Positions 23,454-33,757 of a DNA stretch of 64,000 nucleotides are shown here, piece after piece. The position numbers were made by a program, and so were the translations under genes. The notes under the pieces are model-generated. The model ran no database searches, was not told the origin of the DNA, and saw only the letters and a program-made list of their open reading frames with translations. This stretch comes from Fraxinus americana (lineage: Eukaryota; Streptophyta; Magnoliopsida; Lamiales; Oleaceae). Where the stretch lies: contig CM068706.1 in NCBI GenBank assembly GCA_035079005.1, forward strand, positions 20,633,272 through 20,697,271, read 5' to 3'. The stretch's first letter is position 1. Each line of letters begins with the position of its first letter.

Positions 23454-24955
23454 CTATTCCAGCACATCTGCAAAAGGGATATTTATATGAATTTTCTTAA
23501 AAATTTCTAGAAATTTAGCAAATTGAGCATCAAATTTCTTTTTTTGAAAACGCTGTGGAAAAGGAAGTGGTGGCTTGATGATTGGTGGATTATCGGGGAA
23601 TGATATGGAGTAAGGCTTGTGAGCCTTCTGTGCTTCCCCAATCTCTTGTTCTGCTTCTACTCGATCTATCCCTATATCAGGTATTGAAATTTTTACTTCT
23701 TCAGGAATATTTTCTCCAATCTGTTTTCCACTCCTCAATGTAATGGCCTTACAATGCTCCTTTGGGTTGACTTCTGTATCACTTGGAAATTTCCCGTCCT
23801 GCTGAGATTTCATCGATGTTGCCAGCTTCCCAATCTGAACTTCTAGGTTTTTCATTGGGGCTCCCATGTTCGACACATGTGTTTTGATGTTATCCAAATG
23901 TGTTTCATCTTTATTGAATCGCTATCTAGTCTCCAAAATAAATGTTCCAAGGATGTCTTCTAAGGATGACTTCCCTTCAGAATTTTGAGTGTTGAACCCA
24001 AGTGGAGGTTGGAGTGTGTTCCTATTATTGCCATATGATAAGTTTTCATGATTCCTCAGACTTGGATGATAGTGATTTGAAGAGTAGTTTCCCCTCGGAT
24101 TGTAGTTCTTACTGTTGACATATTGAGCTTGTTCATTCTCCATTTCTGTCTCTTGATGTGATGATAAAGCAGCCATAACCGAATCTGATTTTTGGTGATT
24201 TCCTTGAGTGGTAAATGAAGCTATCTGATTAGTGAGTGATGAGACTTGAGCTGCTAACATTGTGATGGGGTCCACTTCATGAAGTCCAGCCACTTTCTTA
24301 ACACTTGATCTTTCACTCGGCCATTGATAGCTGTTTGCAGCTATGTTATCCAACAAAGAGTATGCATCCTCTGATGTTTTAGCTATGGGAGTGCCTCATG
24401 TAGCTGCATCCACTATTGTTCTTGTCTACCCATTCAACCTGTTGTAAAAGATCTCAATCTGCATCCAACTCTGGAAACCATATTGAGGACATCTTCTGAG
24501 CAAGTCCTTGAATCTTTCCCAAGCTTCATACAACGGTTTGAAGTCAGACTGTCTGAATTGACCAATCTCACTTCGAAGTTGAGCTGATTTGGAAGGTGGA
24601 AAGTACTAGAAACTGACCCGTATGGTATTGACTGGAACGAAGCTTTTGCTCTATCCCTTAAGAAGAAGGAAAATAAGCGGAGCTTAATTGCCTCATCAGT
24701 GACTCCATTCATTTTTACAGTATCACATATTTCAAGGAAAGATCCCAAATGAGCATTTAGATCGTCTATTGCAGCTCCCCCAAATTGATTTTGTTGTACC
24801 ATATATATTAAACCTGGTTTCAGTTTGAAGTTGTTTGCTGCTATAGCGGGGCGTGCGATCCCGGAGTAGTTTTCATTAACAACAGGCGTGACATAGTCCC
24901 GAATAGCTCTCGGTTGATTATTCTCATTAGCTGCTCTTGCTTCCCGTTCAGCCAT
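23454..24955 (-). pseudogene. E2 Gag, broken
   Basis: Minus ATG at 24955 opens MAEREARAANENNQ. The Athila-type gag core is clear: MVQQNQFGGAAIDDLNAHLG, then EICDTVKMNGV and FSFFLRDRAKASF. Frame changes near 24590, 24420, 23915 and 23453 split it into four frames. The later ones hold a Gln/Asn-rich linker, a coiled-coil-like segment (LEVQIGKLATSM) and the TLRSGKQ motif before protease. No CCHC knuckle was seen. Confidence 0.87.
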
Positions 24956-25178
24956 TCCGTCACATTCATTTCTTTGTATACCCCTTAGATAGCGAAAAGT
25001 GCTTTATGGTTCAGGATCAACAGGCAATAAGTTGATGTTTCTTGCCCTTCGCATGAACAGCTGAAATCAAAATTATAGAGGCTATTCAAAACAGAGATAA
25101 AATGAATGAAATTTAAAATAAAAAGTCCAAATTAAAATAAAAACTAGGTGGCAATAATATCAATAGAATATAAATTAA
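24956..25178 (-). other. E2 leader
   Basis: AT-rich non-coding stretch between the primer binding site and gag; no feature seen. Confidence 0.5.
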
Positions 25179-25195
25179 CCCCCGGCAACGGGGCC
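25179..25195 (-). other. E2 primer binding site (Asp tRNA)
   Basis: Minus strand reads TGGCCCCGTTGCCGGGG, complementary with one mismatch to the 3' end of plant Asp tRNA. It lies 9 bp from the LTR end. Confidence 0.85.
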
Positions 25196-25204
25196 AAAAA
25201 CTTG

Positions 25205-26501
25205 TGACGCATTTTATACAACGTGAATTTATGTCGCAAATGTACGGTGTCAAGTTTTGTAATATAATGATGAAGTGAAGATTGTCGAACCCACAGGGAT
25301 TGATGTATGATTTCTATTGAGTACTATGATTATGTAGTTTCCACTTTATTTGGACAAGCAAGTTGGAATGATGTTGTAATTTTAAACGAGTACTTGTAAA
25401 CTAAAGTTGGTAATTAAACAAATGCAAAATTCCACGAAGTTATCAAATTATAAAATTCTAGAGAATGATTTCACCGCTCTATCGACAATGTATTTCAACC
25501 TAAAAATACTAACCTAATCAGATTTCTCCCAATTTATAGGCAAGAACACTAATATAATTCCATCCCCTCTCTCGAGTGCCGGCTAAAATCTATTTTTACT
25601 ATTTAATTTCAATATCTCTATTCAGAATTAAATATGTAAAAATTATAGTGTACGTAGTTTTTAAAATCAAACAAACCTTAAAAATCTGTACTTTCTCTCG
25701 AACTCTATGAAATCCAGGTTATGTTGTTTTATGATCAAGCCTAAATTTTCCTCTCTTGAGTGTCGAAATTCACACATCAATTCATTCAACTAGTGGCCAG
25801 GTAATTGAAAGTATTAAACGTAAGCAACATAAATAAATTGATAGAAAAATCCAAAAGAGCTAGATAATTAGGAATTAAAACATGCCTCAAGTCGATTACA
25901 TCAAACCCTAGATCTAAAGTATTAGTTCATAGTGAATACAATTGACAACATGGAATTTAATATGAAAAACGTGATTAAGAAGACAAGAGTTTAGAAAAAC
26001 TATTTATCGCCGCTTGATTTCTTCTCCAATTTGTGTCAATCGTCTCTTCTTCAATGGATTTCTTCAAGAAATTTTCCCTTTTGTTTACCTCCTTCTTCTA
26101 GCCGTCAAAAACTCCCTTTTTAGGTCTTCAAAAAGTGTATTTATAGTTCATTAAGGTTACAAGTCGAAATCTAGTTGAAAATGGGTCGGGTCTCTAAAAA
26201 AAACTCTTGTTTTATTTCTTCCCCGCGGCGCCACCATCTCAGGTAGGTTGACTTCCTCTTTTGCTTTTCCTTCTTTGTTTGCTTCTTTTCCACTTCATTC
26301 TTCATCCTTCATTCTCCAAACCAAGCCTCCTTCCATGATCATTATCGTCACTCCGTTCCAAGCTTCAAATCACTCCATTTTGATCCAATTTGTCTAGCTA
26401 CAAAACAACACCAAAACACGCATCAAAACATTCAAAAGTACTCAAGACCAACCTAAAAACTAAGATTTGAAAGTGCATATTTAATGAGTTAATTACACTC
26501 A
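25205..26501 (-). repeat. E2 5' LTR
   Basis: Runs on plus from TGACGCATTTTATACAACG to AATTACACTCA. A minus-strand TATA box (CTATAAATACAC) at about 26136-26148 is a plausible promoter for the element RNA. It matches 3677-4950. Confidence 0.88.
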
Positions 26502-26642
26502 CCAGGAATCACGACTGGAATGCTCCAAAAGTCTCAGGCAGCAACAGGATTCACCCCTAACACGCCTTTTACCCCTGAAGTATTATCATACCCCCTACCG
26601 GATCGATTTAAGTACCCTCGAGTGAAGAAGTATGATGGGACG
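26502..26642 (+). pseudogene. E3 gag, continuation after the E2 insertion
   Basis: Plus frame with a FTPNTPFTPEVL segment and then PLPDRFKYPRVKKYDGT, the start of the gag domain usual for Tat elements. It stops abruptly at about 26642, where the next bases are minus-strand integrase of E4. Confidence 0.65.
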
Positions 26643-26881
26643 ATTTACAAGTTATGCATTTCCCACAAATGCGTTCTACATCACTTCTCATTTTAGGCCA
26701 ATAAAAATGTTCCCCTATCATGTCTAAAGTCTTTTGTACCCCCAAAATGACCCATTAAACCCCCATCGTGTGCTTCATTTACCAACAATTCACGAATAGA
26801 ACAATTTGGAATACACAACTTATTTTCCCTAAACAAATATCGCTCATGCTTATAAAATTTTGTCGATAGCCCCCTTTGCAT
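26643..26881 (-). pseudogene. E4 integrase zinc-binding end, truncated
   Basis: A 62-codon frame carries the histidine half (VNEAHDGGLMGHFG). After a frame change, minus sequence near 26645-26700 encodes the cysteine half (CGKCITCK), where the element stops. No catalytic core is present. Confidence 0.8.
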
Positions 26882-27855
26882 GATTCATAAATGCTAGAGA
26901 AATCAAGATCACTTACATACATGCCTTTAATGTGTTCAAAGCCAAGTAAACGTGCACTTAAAGAATTTAGAAGCACATACCTTCGAGATAACACATCTGT
27001 AACCACATTTTCCTTACCTTGTTTATACCGGATGACGTAGAGAAATGACTCTATAAATTCCATCCACCTCGCGTGCCTTTTGTTCAACTTACCTTGACTC
27101 TGCAAGTGCTTCAATGACTCCTGATCGGTGTGTATCACGAACTCCTTAGGCCATAAGTAGTGCTGCAAAGTCTCCAATGCTCGAACAAGCGAGTACAACT
27201 CCTTGTCGTATGTACGATAGTTCAAAGCAACCCCATTCAGCTTTTCACTGAAATATGCTATAGCCCTACGATCCTGCATCAACACTGCTCCAATACCTAT
27301 TCCTGATGCATCACACTCAATCTCGAATGTTTTGTCAAAGTTAGGTAATGCCAACAAGGGTGCCTTACATAATCTATCCTTGATAGTATTAAATGTATGT
27401 TCTTGTGCATCACCCCAATGAAAACCTATGCTCTTGTTAACAATTTCAGTGTGTGGTGTAGTGATTGTGCTAAAATCCTTTACAAACCGCCTATAAAAAC
27501 TAGCCAGTCCATGGAAACTCCTAACTTCAATTATGCTCTTAGGTGTTGGCCACTTTTTTATAGCTTTAATTTTTTCTTCATCCACTTCTACCCCATTAGC
27601 CCCACCCACAAATCCTAGAAAGACAACCTTTTCCTTGCAAAAAGCACACTTTTTAAAATTAGCATACAGTTGTTCTTTCCTTAGCACTACAAGCACACAA
27701 CTTAAATGTTCCAAATGTTCATCTAGGGTTTTGCTATAGATTAAGATGTCATCAAAATAAACCACAACAAATTTTCCTATGAAAGCACGCAAAATATGGT
27801 TCATCAATCGCATAAAGGTGCTTGGTGCATTAGTGACACCAAACGGCATAACCAA
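26779..27855 (-). pseudogene. E4 RT palm/thumb and RNase H
   Basis: An open 358-codon frame. RT: MPFGVTNAPSTFMR, then the intact catalytic VVYFDDILIYSK. RNase H: IECDASGIGIGAVL, YDKELYSLVRAL, HTDQESLKHL. The linker LSRRYVLL follows. The C-terminal 40 residues run into a shifted frame. A stop near 27895 separates it from the N-terminal RT. Confidence 0.88.
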
Positions 27856-27894
27856 CCACTCATATAATCCATATTTAGTTTTAAATGCCGTTTT

Positions 27895-28296
27895 CTATTC
27901 ATTACCCTCCCACATATGAATTTGATGGTACCCACTTTTAAGGTCAATTTTACTAAAAATACAAGCACCATGCAACTCATCTAGCATATCATCTAGCCTA
28001 GGTATAGGGTGACGATACTTTACCGTTATATTGTTGATAGCCCTGCAGTCCACGTACATCCTCCAAGTTCCATCCTTCTTTGGCACCAGTAGGACAAGTA
28101 CAGCACATAGGCTTATGCTCTCCCTCACGTAACCTTTGTTCATCAACTCCTCCACTTGCCTTTGAAGCTCATTTGTCTTATCGGGATTGCTTCGGTAGGC
28201 GGGTCGGTTTGGAACGACAGCTCCAGGTATGAAGTCAATTTGGTGCTCAATGCCTCTAATTGGTGGTAGTCCACTTGGCATGTCTTCTGGAAACAC
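27895..28296 (-). pseudogene. E4 RT N-terminal part
   Basis: A 133-codon frame: FPEDMPSGLPPIRGIEHQ at the pol linker, then LVPKKDGTWRMYVDCRAIN and FSKIDLKSGYHQI. It ends with a stop just before KTAFKTKYG. Between it and protease (28297-28702) is low-complexity Ser/Arg/Glu-rich linker in changing frames. Confidence 0.87.
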
Positions 28297-28702
28297 ATCT
28301 TCGAACTCCTAGAACAAGGACTTAACGAAACTGGGGAGGGGTATTTGAGATTCCTCAAAGTTGAGGAGTGACTCCTTGTATACCAACAACAACATTTGAC
28401 TTTTATCAATCATAGCCTTTTTTGATTCACTCCCCCTTACAAAGAAGTTTGCTTTCGACTTTTCTCTCCTCTCAATTGGCTCTTTTTCTCTCATCTCTTG
28501 TGGATCCTATCTCATTTTCCCCCTCTCAGGTACCTCGCCATTTTATCTCTTACTGACTAGCTCACTGTTTTCTCTCTTCTCATATGGCCTCTATCTCTTT
28601 TCCCCACTCCCGACCACCTCGCCATTTTCTCTCTTTTTTGCCAACTCTTTTGCTCTTCCTCATTCCTCAATTTAACTTGGTCTTTATAAACTAGTACCGG
28701 TG

Positions 28703-29194
28703 TTAATGGCGCAAGAGTAATAGACCTCCCTCCTTGATAAAGCTATACCGATTCCTATACCCATCATACGTAACTCTCCTATCATACTGCCATGGCCTTC
28801 CCAACAAAATATGACTCGCTTGCATAGGCACCACATCACATACAACTTTGTAACTATAACTCCCAATTGAGAAATCAATCATCACTCGTTTATTCACCCT
28901 AACCTCTCCACTCTCATTCAACCATTGTAATTTATAAGGCCTGGGGTGTTTAAACAATACTAAACCCAATTTTTCAACTAAGGTCGTGCTAGCTACATTT
29001 GTGCAACTTCCACCATCAATGATTAGATTACATACCTTATCGTGGACGTGACACCGGGTGTGGAATATGTTTTCTTGCTGTTGCTCAATATCATCCACCT
29101 TGATTTGAGTGTTAATAGCTCTCATTTTGACCAGTAGCTCACCAACAGCAAATTCCACTTTTCCATCTCCATCAACCTCCTCCAATGCTAGCAT
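28703..29194 (-). pseudogene. E4 aspartic protease
   Basis: A 163-codon frame with the active-site motif LIIDGGSCTNVAS and the later HILLGRPWQYDR, both usual for CRM/Reina proteases. One stop (near 29204) separates it from gag in the same general frame. Confidence 0.86.
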
Positions 29195-29206
29195 ATCGTC
29201 ATACGC

Positions 29207-30340
29207 TCATTCACTCTCATTCACTACCTCTCCATCATCCTGTAGAATCATTACCCTTTTGTTAGGATACTGAGACGCAATGTGCCCCGTTCCCAAACAC
29301 CGAAAACATTTTATGTCCCTATTCCTTAATTGTTGTGACTCCATTTTGGGTATGGTTTTGCTAGCACTTTCTTCCTTTCGCCTCTGCATTTCTATCCTTC
29401 CTTTATCTCCTGCTTCATTCACCTTATTACCTTCCCACCACGACTTCCAAAATAGGTTAAAAGATGAAGTGTTCACTGGCTGCTTCGCAGTCCCCTTTCT
29501 CTTCAACTGTCTTTCCACTTTGATGGCTACATGAAACATATCTTCCAACTCCACATAGTGCTGTAACTCCACCACATTAGCTATCTCCATATTTAACCCA
29601 TTAAAGAACCTAGCCATGTTAACTTCTCGATCTTCCTCTACATTTGCCCTAATCATCAAGATCTCCATCTCTTTACGATAATCTTCTACACTCTTCGACC
29701 ACTGATACAAACTCTGTAGTTTTTTATGGACATCCCTATAGTAATGACCAGGTACAAATCATTTTCTCATCACCACCTTCAATTCATCCCAAGTGTTTAT
29801 AGGCATCTCCCGATTCCGACGCCGTGAAGTAACCACTTGATCCCACCAAGTGATGGCGTAATCAGTGAATTCCAACACCGTAATCTTCACCTTCTTATCC
29901 TCCGAATAGCTATGGCAATCAAAAATCAACTCCACCTTTTTCTTCCATTCTAAATATACCTCGGGATCATTCCTACCCTTAAAATATGGAATCGTCATTT
30001 TTACATGACCCAAATTACCATCAGTTTCACCTCCATGATTATTTCTACCACGTCATTCAAACATATCGCCTCTATGCCTCCTTCGTTCCATCTCATCCTT
30101 TTCATACTCATCTTTACCCCCATTCACTACTGATCTCATGTTCATCCATCCTAGGAACTCGCCTACTCGCCCTCCTATCGTGAGGTACATCCACTATTGT
30201 TCCCTACTAAGATTTACCATCGAAGCATTCAATTGCTCCATCCTTGCTCCCATATTCATCAACAACCATTCAAACATATCCATCCTATCATCTTCCAATC
30301 TGGTCTGGTTACCGTTCCTACTGGAATTTGAATTTTCCAT
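29207..30340 (-). pseudogene. E4 Gag, broken, with a lost zinc-knuckle cysteine
   Basis: The start is taken as the Met at 30340 (MENSNSSRNG). After stops near 30193 and 30055 the gag core is open at 29759-30013 (LEWKKKVELIFDCHSYSE, YAITWWDQVV) and 29207-29710 (SVEDYRKEMEILMIRANVEE). The knuckle reads CFRCLGTGHIASQY: the last ligand of CCHC is Tyr. A stop at 29757 also breaks the core. Confidence 0.85.
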
Positions 30341-30913
30341 ACCTGAAATTCTCTCAATTTCTACCTTACCAATTTTCACTCGGAATCACTCAATTGGCTT
30401 TTACCCTCTAATAATCTTACCCTCTGCCTTTTACCACTCAATGCTTTCACCAAGTACTTCCAAAGGTAACAATGAACTCACCGATCAAACTTGTGACTTC
30501 AAAAATCAAATGTGTGGATGATTGTGTCTCAAGAAAAGTATATAAATTTTGGAATGACAATGGGAAAAACACAAGAACAAATTGGATGAAAATGAGAAAA
30601 TACAAGAGAATTTCAACTATAAATTTGACTCAAATTGGATGATAAGAACAAATTGATGATCCGAAGTTTGTAGAATGTTGGTAGTAAATCAATCAAACAA
30701 ATCTCAATTTTTTTCTGTACGGATGAATAGTACCGTACGTGAACAGTAAATTTTTTTTTTTTAACACAAGATTGTACTACCAACAAGAAATTTATGGATC
30801 TAGGAATTGGAAACGAAGAACGACTCAAGAACACGAAGAAACTACGGAAAAGATGAAATTTACTGACTCAACAAGAAAATAAAGGATATAACCTGATAGA
30901 ATTGGAGCCAAAG
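30341..30913 (-). other. E4 leader
   Basis: Non-coding stretch between the primer site and gag; includes an A/T homopolymer run near 30750. No other feature seen. Confidence 0.5.
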
Positions 30914-30924
30914 CTCTGATACCA
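30914..30924 (-). other. E4 primer binding site (initiator Met tRNA)
   Basis: Minus strand reads TGGTATCAGAG, two bases from the LTR end TTCGCATCA. Confidence 0.9.
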
Positions 30925-30926
30925 AC

Positions 30927-31472
30927 TGATGCGAACCCCGTAGCAATGGTGACTACGAAACCCACAACTAGATTGATGCGGAACCCAAGAACGCCAATTA
31001 GATCCGGTTTTGGACTTGAACCCAACGAAGTGAACCAAAAAACCCAACGATAACAAAGATGCGTTGAACCCCTTGACTACACAATGAAGAACCCACGATC
31101 CGATAATTTGAATGCCACAAGATTTAGATCTTGATAAGTTCGATTGATTGTTCAAGGAAGAACAAAGAAAGCAATAGCCTCTCAATGATAAATTTTCAAA
31201 AATACCTAATACAATGAAAGTTTTTGGTATTTATACCAAACCCTAGAAACTAGGTAAAAACGTGCATAATCTCATAAATAAGGTAAGAGATTGACTAAAC
31301 ATAGAATTCTAGCAATTATGAAAAATTCCCGAAAAAAGAAATTTTATGGCAAATTTTTACCCTATGCGATCGCATAGGCTTATCCTATGAGGTCGCATAG
31401 GCCAAGCCTTCAGCTTCAATTTGGTCTTGGGTTACATGCATGTGACCTTCGGGCCTTTCCCTTTGTGATGCA
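30927..31472 (-). repeat. E4 5' LTR
   Basis: On plus from TGATGCGAACCCCG to TTTGTGATGCA, about 546 bp; the outer end is inferred from the terminal TG...CA and the resumption of E3 antisense gene sequence, since no second LTR survives. A minus TATA box (TATAAATA) lies at about 31229-31237. Two palindromic elements sit at 31361-31378 and 31384-31401. Confidence 0.72.
31361..31401. promoter_or_regulatory. Paired palindromes in E4 LTR
   Basis: CCTATGCGATCGCATAGG (31361-31378) is a perfect 18-bp palindrome. A second copy at 31384-31401, CCTATGAGGTCGCATAGG, keeps the outer arms. On minus they lie upstream of the candidate TATA box, where LTR enhancer sites are expected. A regulatory role is inference. 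Confidence 0.45.
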
Positions 31473-32402
31473 CGTTAGCCAGAAGTTTAGAAGGATCGAA
31501 AGACATTTCCAAATCTGTAAAAAGAAAAAAGAGACAAGGCATTAGCTTGACCTGAGTATGGAAAAGAAAAGAAAAAACAGTAAGAGTTCAGGCACGTACC
31601 CTGGGTTTCCTTCACGTTGGTGAGGTCGAGGGTGTCGTCCTCGAGCAAATAATCAACTTTATCTGCAAGGGGGTCATGGTTCACTAACCTCAACCTATCC
31701 CTCTCCAAAACCTCGAAGTATGCCTGACCCTCGTTAAACCTATCTTTGTTAGGGACCTCCCACATCGAGTTTAATGGGTGGTTGGAGTTTTGAGGCTTAA
31801 CAAAAAAAAACGCTCTTTCCAACCCCGAAGAGAGCTCGGTGTGTCTAGTGTCGTGAACCCTCCCTTGGTCGATAGATACACATAACAGTTCTACCTCGGG
31901 GAAAATTTCAAATCAAAAACCATCCTTAAGAGATCGACCCTAGGCTCCATCCCGAGGCATCTACATAAAATGAAAAAATAAACTAAGAGCCTCCACCCGT
32001 TCGGGGCCAACTGGCTCGGGCATATGAGAAATGAAGTCAGGAAGTCGATGAAGAACGGATGGAGAGGCCACCTAAGCCTGGCCTTAAGGACATCCCTAAA
32101 GAATGTCACTTCTCCATCTCGGGCATCTAAGACAGTGTCATTTGGTTTGGGGGTCTTAACATCGCAATGGGGTATAACCCCGAATTCTCTGGCAACCTTA
32201 ATAACCACATGCTCTTTATACCTTGTCACTTACTTCGGGTAGGTCAACACCGTCTCAACCTCGGGATGAGTGGTTATAGGTATAGTAGACTTATCCCCAT
32301 CCTAGGTATAATAGACTTATCCCCATCCTTGGGGCTCCTAGTGTTCGAGGTTCTAGAAGACAGGCTACTACTACTCGACCCCTCGCTACTACTACTTGAC
32401 AT
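31473..32402 (-). pseudogene. E3 antisense gene, N-terminal half, with one intron
   Basis: Minus ATG at 32402 opens a Ser-rich start (MSSSSSEGSSSSS). After a lesion near 32260 the frame 31891-32229 encodes a hydrophobic-aromatic domain (WPLHPFFIDFLTSF, LAPNGWRLLVYFF). Past a TAG it continues with SLRGWKERFFFV and a charged segment to KETQ. This is the putative gypsy-type transposon domain that plant Tat elements carry in antisense. A GT-AG intron at 31515-31599 (minus, 85 bp, TTTTTACAG acceptor) joins KETQ in frame to LEMSFDPSKLLAN. It is cut at 31473 by E4. A duplicated 25-bp unit (tataatagacttatccccat) is near 32281-32330. Confidence 0.72.
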
Positions 32403-32785
32403 TATGAAACTTAAAATAATAACAACTTAAAAGCTCGAACACTTACCTCGTAGATGTTCTCGATCACAAAACCCTCAAAGCCCCGACCTCGATCTGCTTT
32501 CACTGAGATTTGAGAGTAAAAAGTGAAAAAATGAGGGTGAAAATTGGGTATTTATAGGAATCGGAGGAAGTTCAAAGGTCTTTCAAATCCTGGCCGCTGA
32601 GCTATTCCACGTGCCAATCATCCAACGTCAGTTTCGCCTCGCCCTATGGGCATCCGACACGTGTCGATACAGCTGTCAAGCACTCATGGATCATACAGTC
32701 AATCTCGTGCTATTTACGTCAGTGCATTCTAGCTCGCAGCTTGGATTCAGGACTTTCGATTGCAACCTAGATGCACAGGGGCATC
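32403..32785 (-). promoter_or_regulatory. E3 antisense-gene upstream region with TATA box
   Basis: Between the antisense ATG and the right LTR the minus strand carries CCTATAAATACCC (TATAAATA at about 32549-32556), some 150 bp upstream of the ATG, a normal plant promoter spacing. This would let the antisense gene be transcribed toward pol independently of the LTRs. The plus-strand polypurine tract of E3 is probably the acaggggcatc just before 32786. Confidence 0.5.
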
Positions 32786-33336
32786 TGATACACACAATAA
32801 TTATTGGGCTCGAACTCGAGCTATTGGGCTCGACCTTGATCCAACTTAATTGTGGTTATGTTGAGGTCCGGCCTTGCCTCGAGGTCGAGCTATTGGGCTC
32901 GACCTTGACCCAACTTCGTTGGCCTTATCTTTAGGTCGGGTGCAATCTTGACTCACCCATCATCTTGACATTATCGCACGTTTCGTAAGGGGTACTAATC
33001 CTACCTAAATATAAACCCCCAGCTTATTACAAATCCAACTGTAACCCAAACACCTTCTATGACAAGGACAGATACCACAGTTGGTTGAGTCCTAAACCTC
33101 CAACATCTATAAGTACATAACCTAGCATCATTACTCAAGTACGTCATTCAATAATATTCTAGCTTATAATTTTTTGTAATTCCTCTCTTTGACTTAAGCA
33201 TCGGAGGGGCGACGAGGGCACCCCTGACGCCTTTATTTCAGATATTAAAGATCAGAGCATGCAGAGTTCAACCATTCGATACGGAGTTCAACCATTCGGT
33301 TCGAATCAATCTAGGTACAAACTTTTGGTAGCATCA
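32786..33336 (+). repeat. E3 3' LTR
   Basis: Starts TGATACACACAATAAT and ends GGTAGCATCA, followed by ATATA. Matches 2755-3295 with substitutions and small indels, including an extra copy of ggagttcaaccattcg near 33260-33300. Confidence 0.88.
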
Positions 33337-33757
33337 ATATATAATATATCTCCATGATGTCACCAAACTATTCAATCACAATTCTTAGTATTTCAGAATA
33401 AAGGTGTCCAACAGTTAAATCTACACCAATACCAAAAACACAGTAAGGTAACTCATTGTCACTCGATGAAAATTTTCTATATGAATAATGCAGTCACCCA
33501 GTATAAAGCTAAACTGAAGTTCGCACATTAAATAATGCAGTCACCTAGTATACAGAAGTGAAATTCACTAAAGTGATTATTAGGCTTAACGTAAGTCAAT
33601 TTGAGATGCTAAATAGAAATTAAGTCGATAGTAACGCATTTTTTTCTAAGATTGGGACTACCAATTTTGCACATTATTCACCTAACAAAAATTCATATTA
33701 TACATAATGGTTAAAATATAGGTCTGAGAAAGGTGGATCTAGGCTCTGATATCAAGA
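33337..33757 (-). other. E0 leader, proximal part, with primer binding site
   Basis: AT-rich non-coding leader resumed after E3. At 33744-33754 minus reads TGATATCAGAG, one change from the initiator-Met primer site TGGTATCAGAG, three bases before the LTR. The motif aataatgcagtcacc(c/t)agtat occurs twice (33486 and 33532). Confidence 0.65.

Larger units (their letters stand above)
3677..26501 (-). mobile_element. E2: Athila-type Ty3/gypsy element (minus strand), interrupted twice
   Basis: LTRs at 3677-4950 and 25205-26501 bracket, in minus order, an Asp-tRNA primer site, gag, protease, RT, RNase H, integrase, a third ORF and a GT-rich polypurine tract. This is the Athila layout. Flanks are TCAAG (left) and CCAGG (right), 3 of 5 matching, so the duplication is only weakly supported. 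Its target is gag of E3, whose frame resumes after 26501. E1 interrupts ORF3 and a solo LTR interrupts pol. All ORFs are broken. Confidence 0.85.
26643..31472 (-). mobile_element. E4: truncated CRM/Reina-type chromovirus (minus strand)
   Basis: In minus order: 5' LTR (30927-31472), initiator-Met primer site, gag, protease, RT, RNase H and the start of integrase, then a sharp end at 26643. The rest of integrase and the 3' LTR are missing, and the same junction removes all of E3 pol, so one deletion probably took both. RNase H to integrase linker (LSRRYVLLNSLSARLLGFE) and gag (YFKGRNDPEVYLEWKKKVE) are of the CRM/Reina type; which of the two is not settled. Confidence 0.83.
2755..33336 (+). mobile_element. 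E3: Tat-lineage Ty3/gypsy element with an antisense gene, host of nested insertions
   Basis: The 541-bp and 551-bp LTRs (TGATA...GCATCA) are flanked by ATATA on both sides (2750-2754 and 33337-33341). A primer site follows the left LTR, a short gag start is in plus orientation, and an antisense ORF lies before the right LTR. This layout is known for the Tat lineage. Protease, RT, RNase H and integrase of E3 are missing: gag stops at 26642, where it meets a truncated integrase of E4. The LTRs differ by several percent and small indels, so the insertion is old. Own sequence is 2755-3676, 26502-26642 and 31473-33336. Confidence 0.8.
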
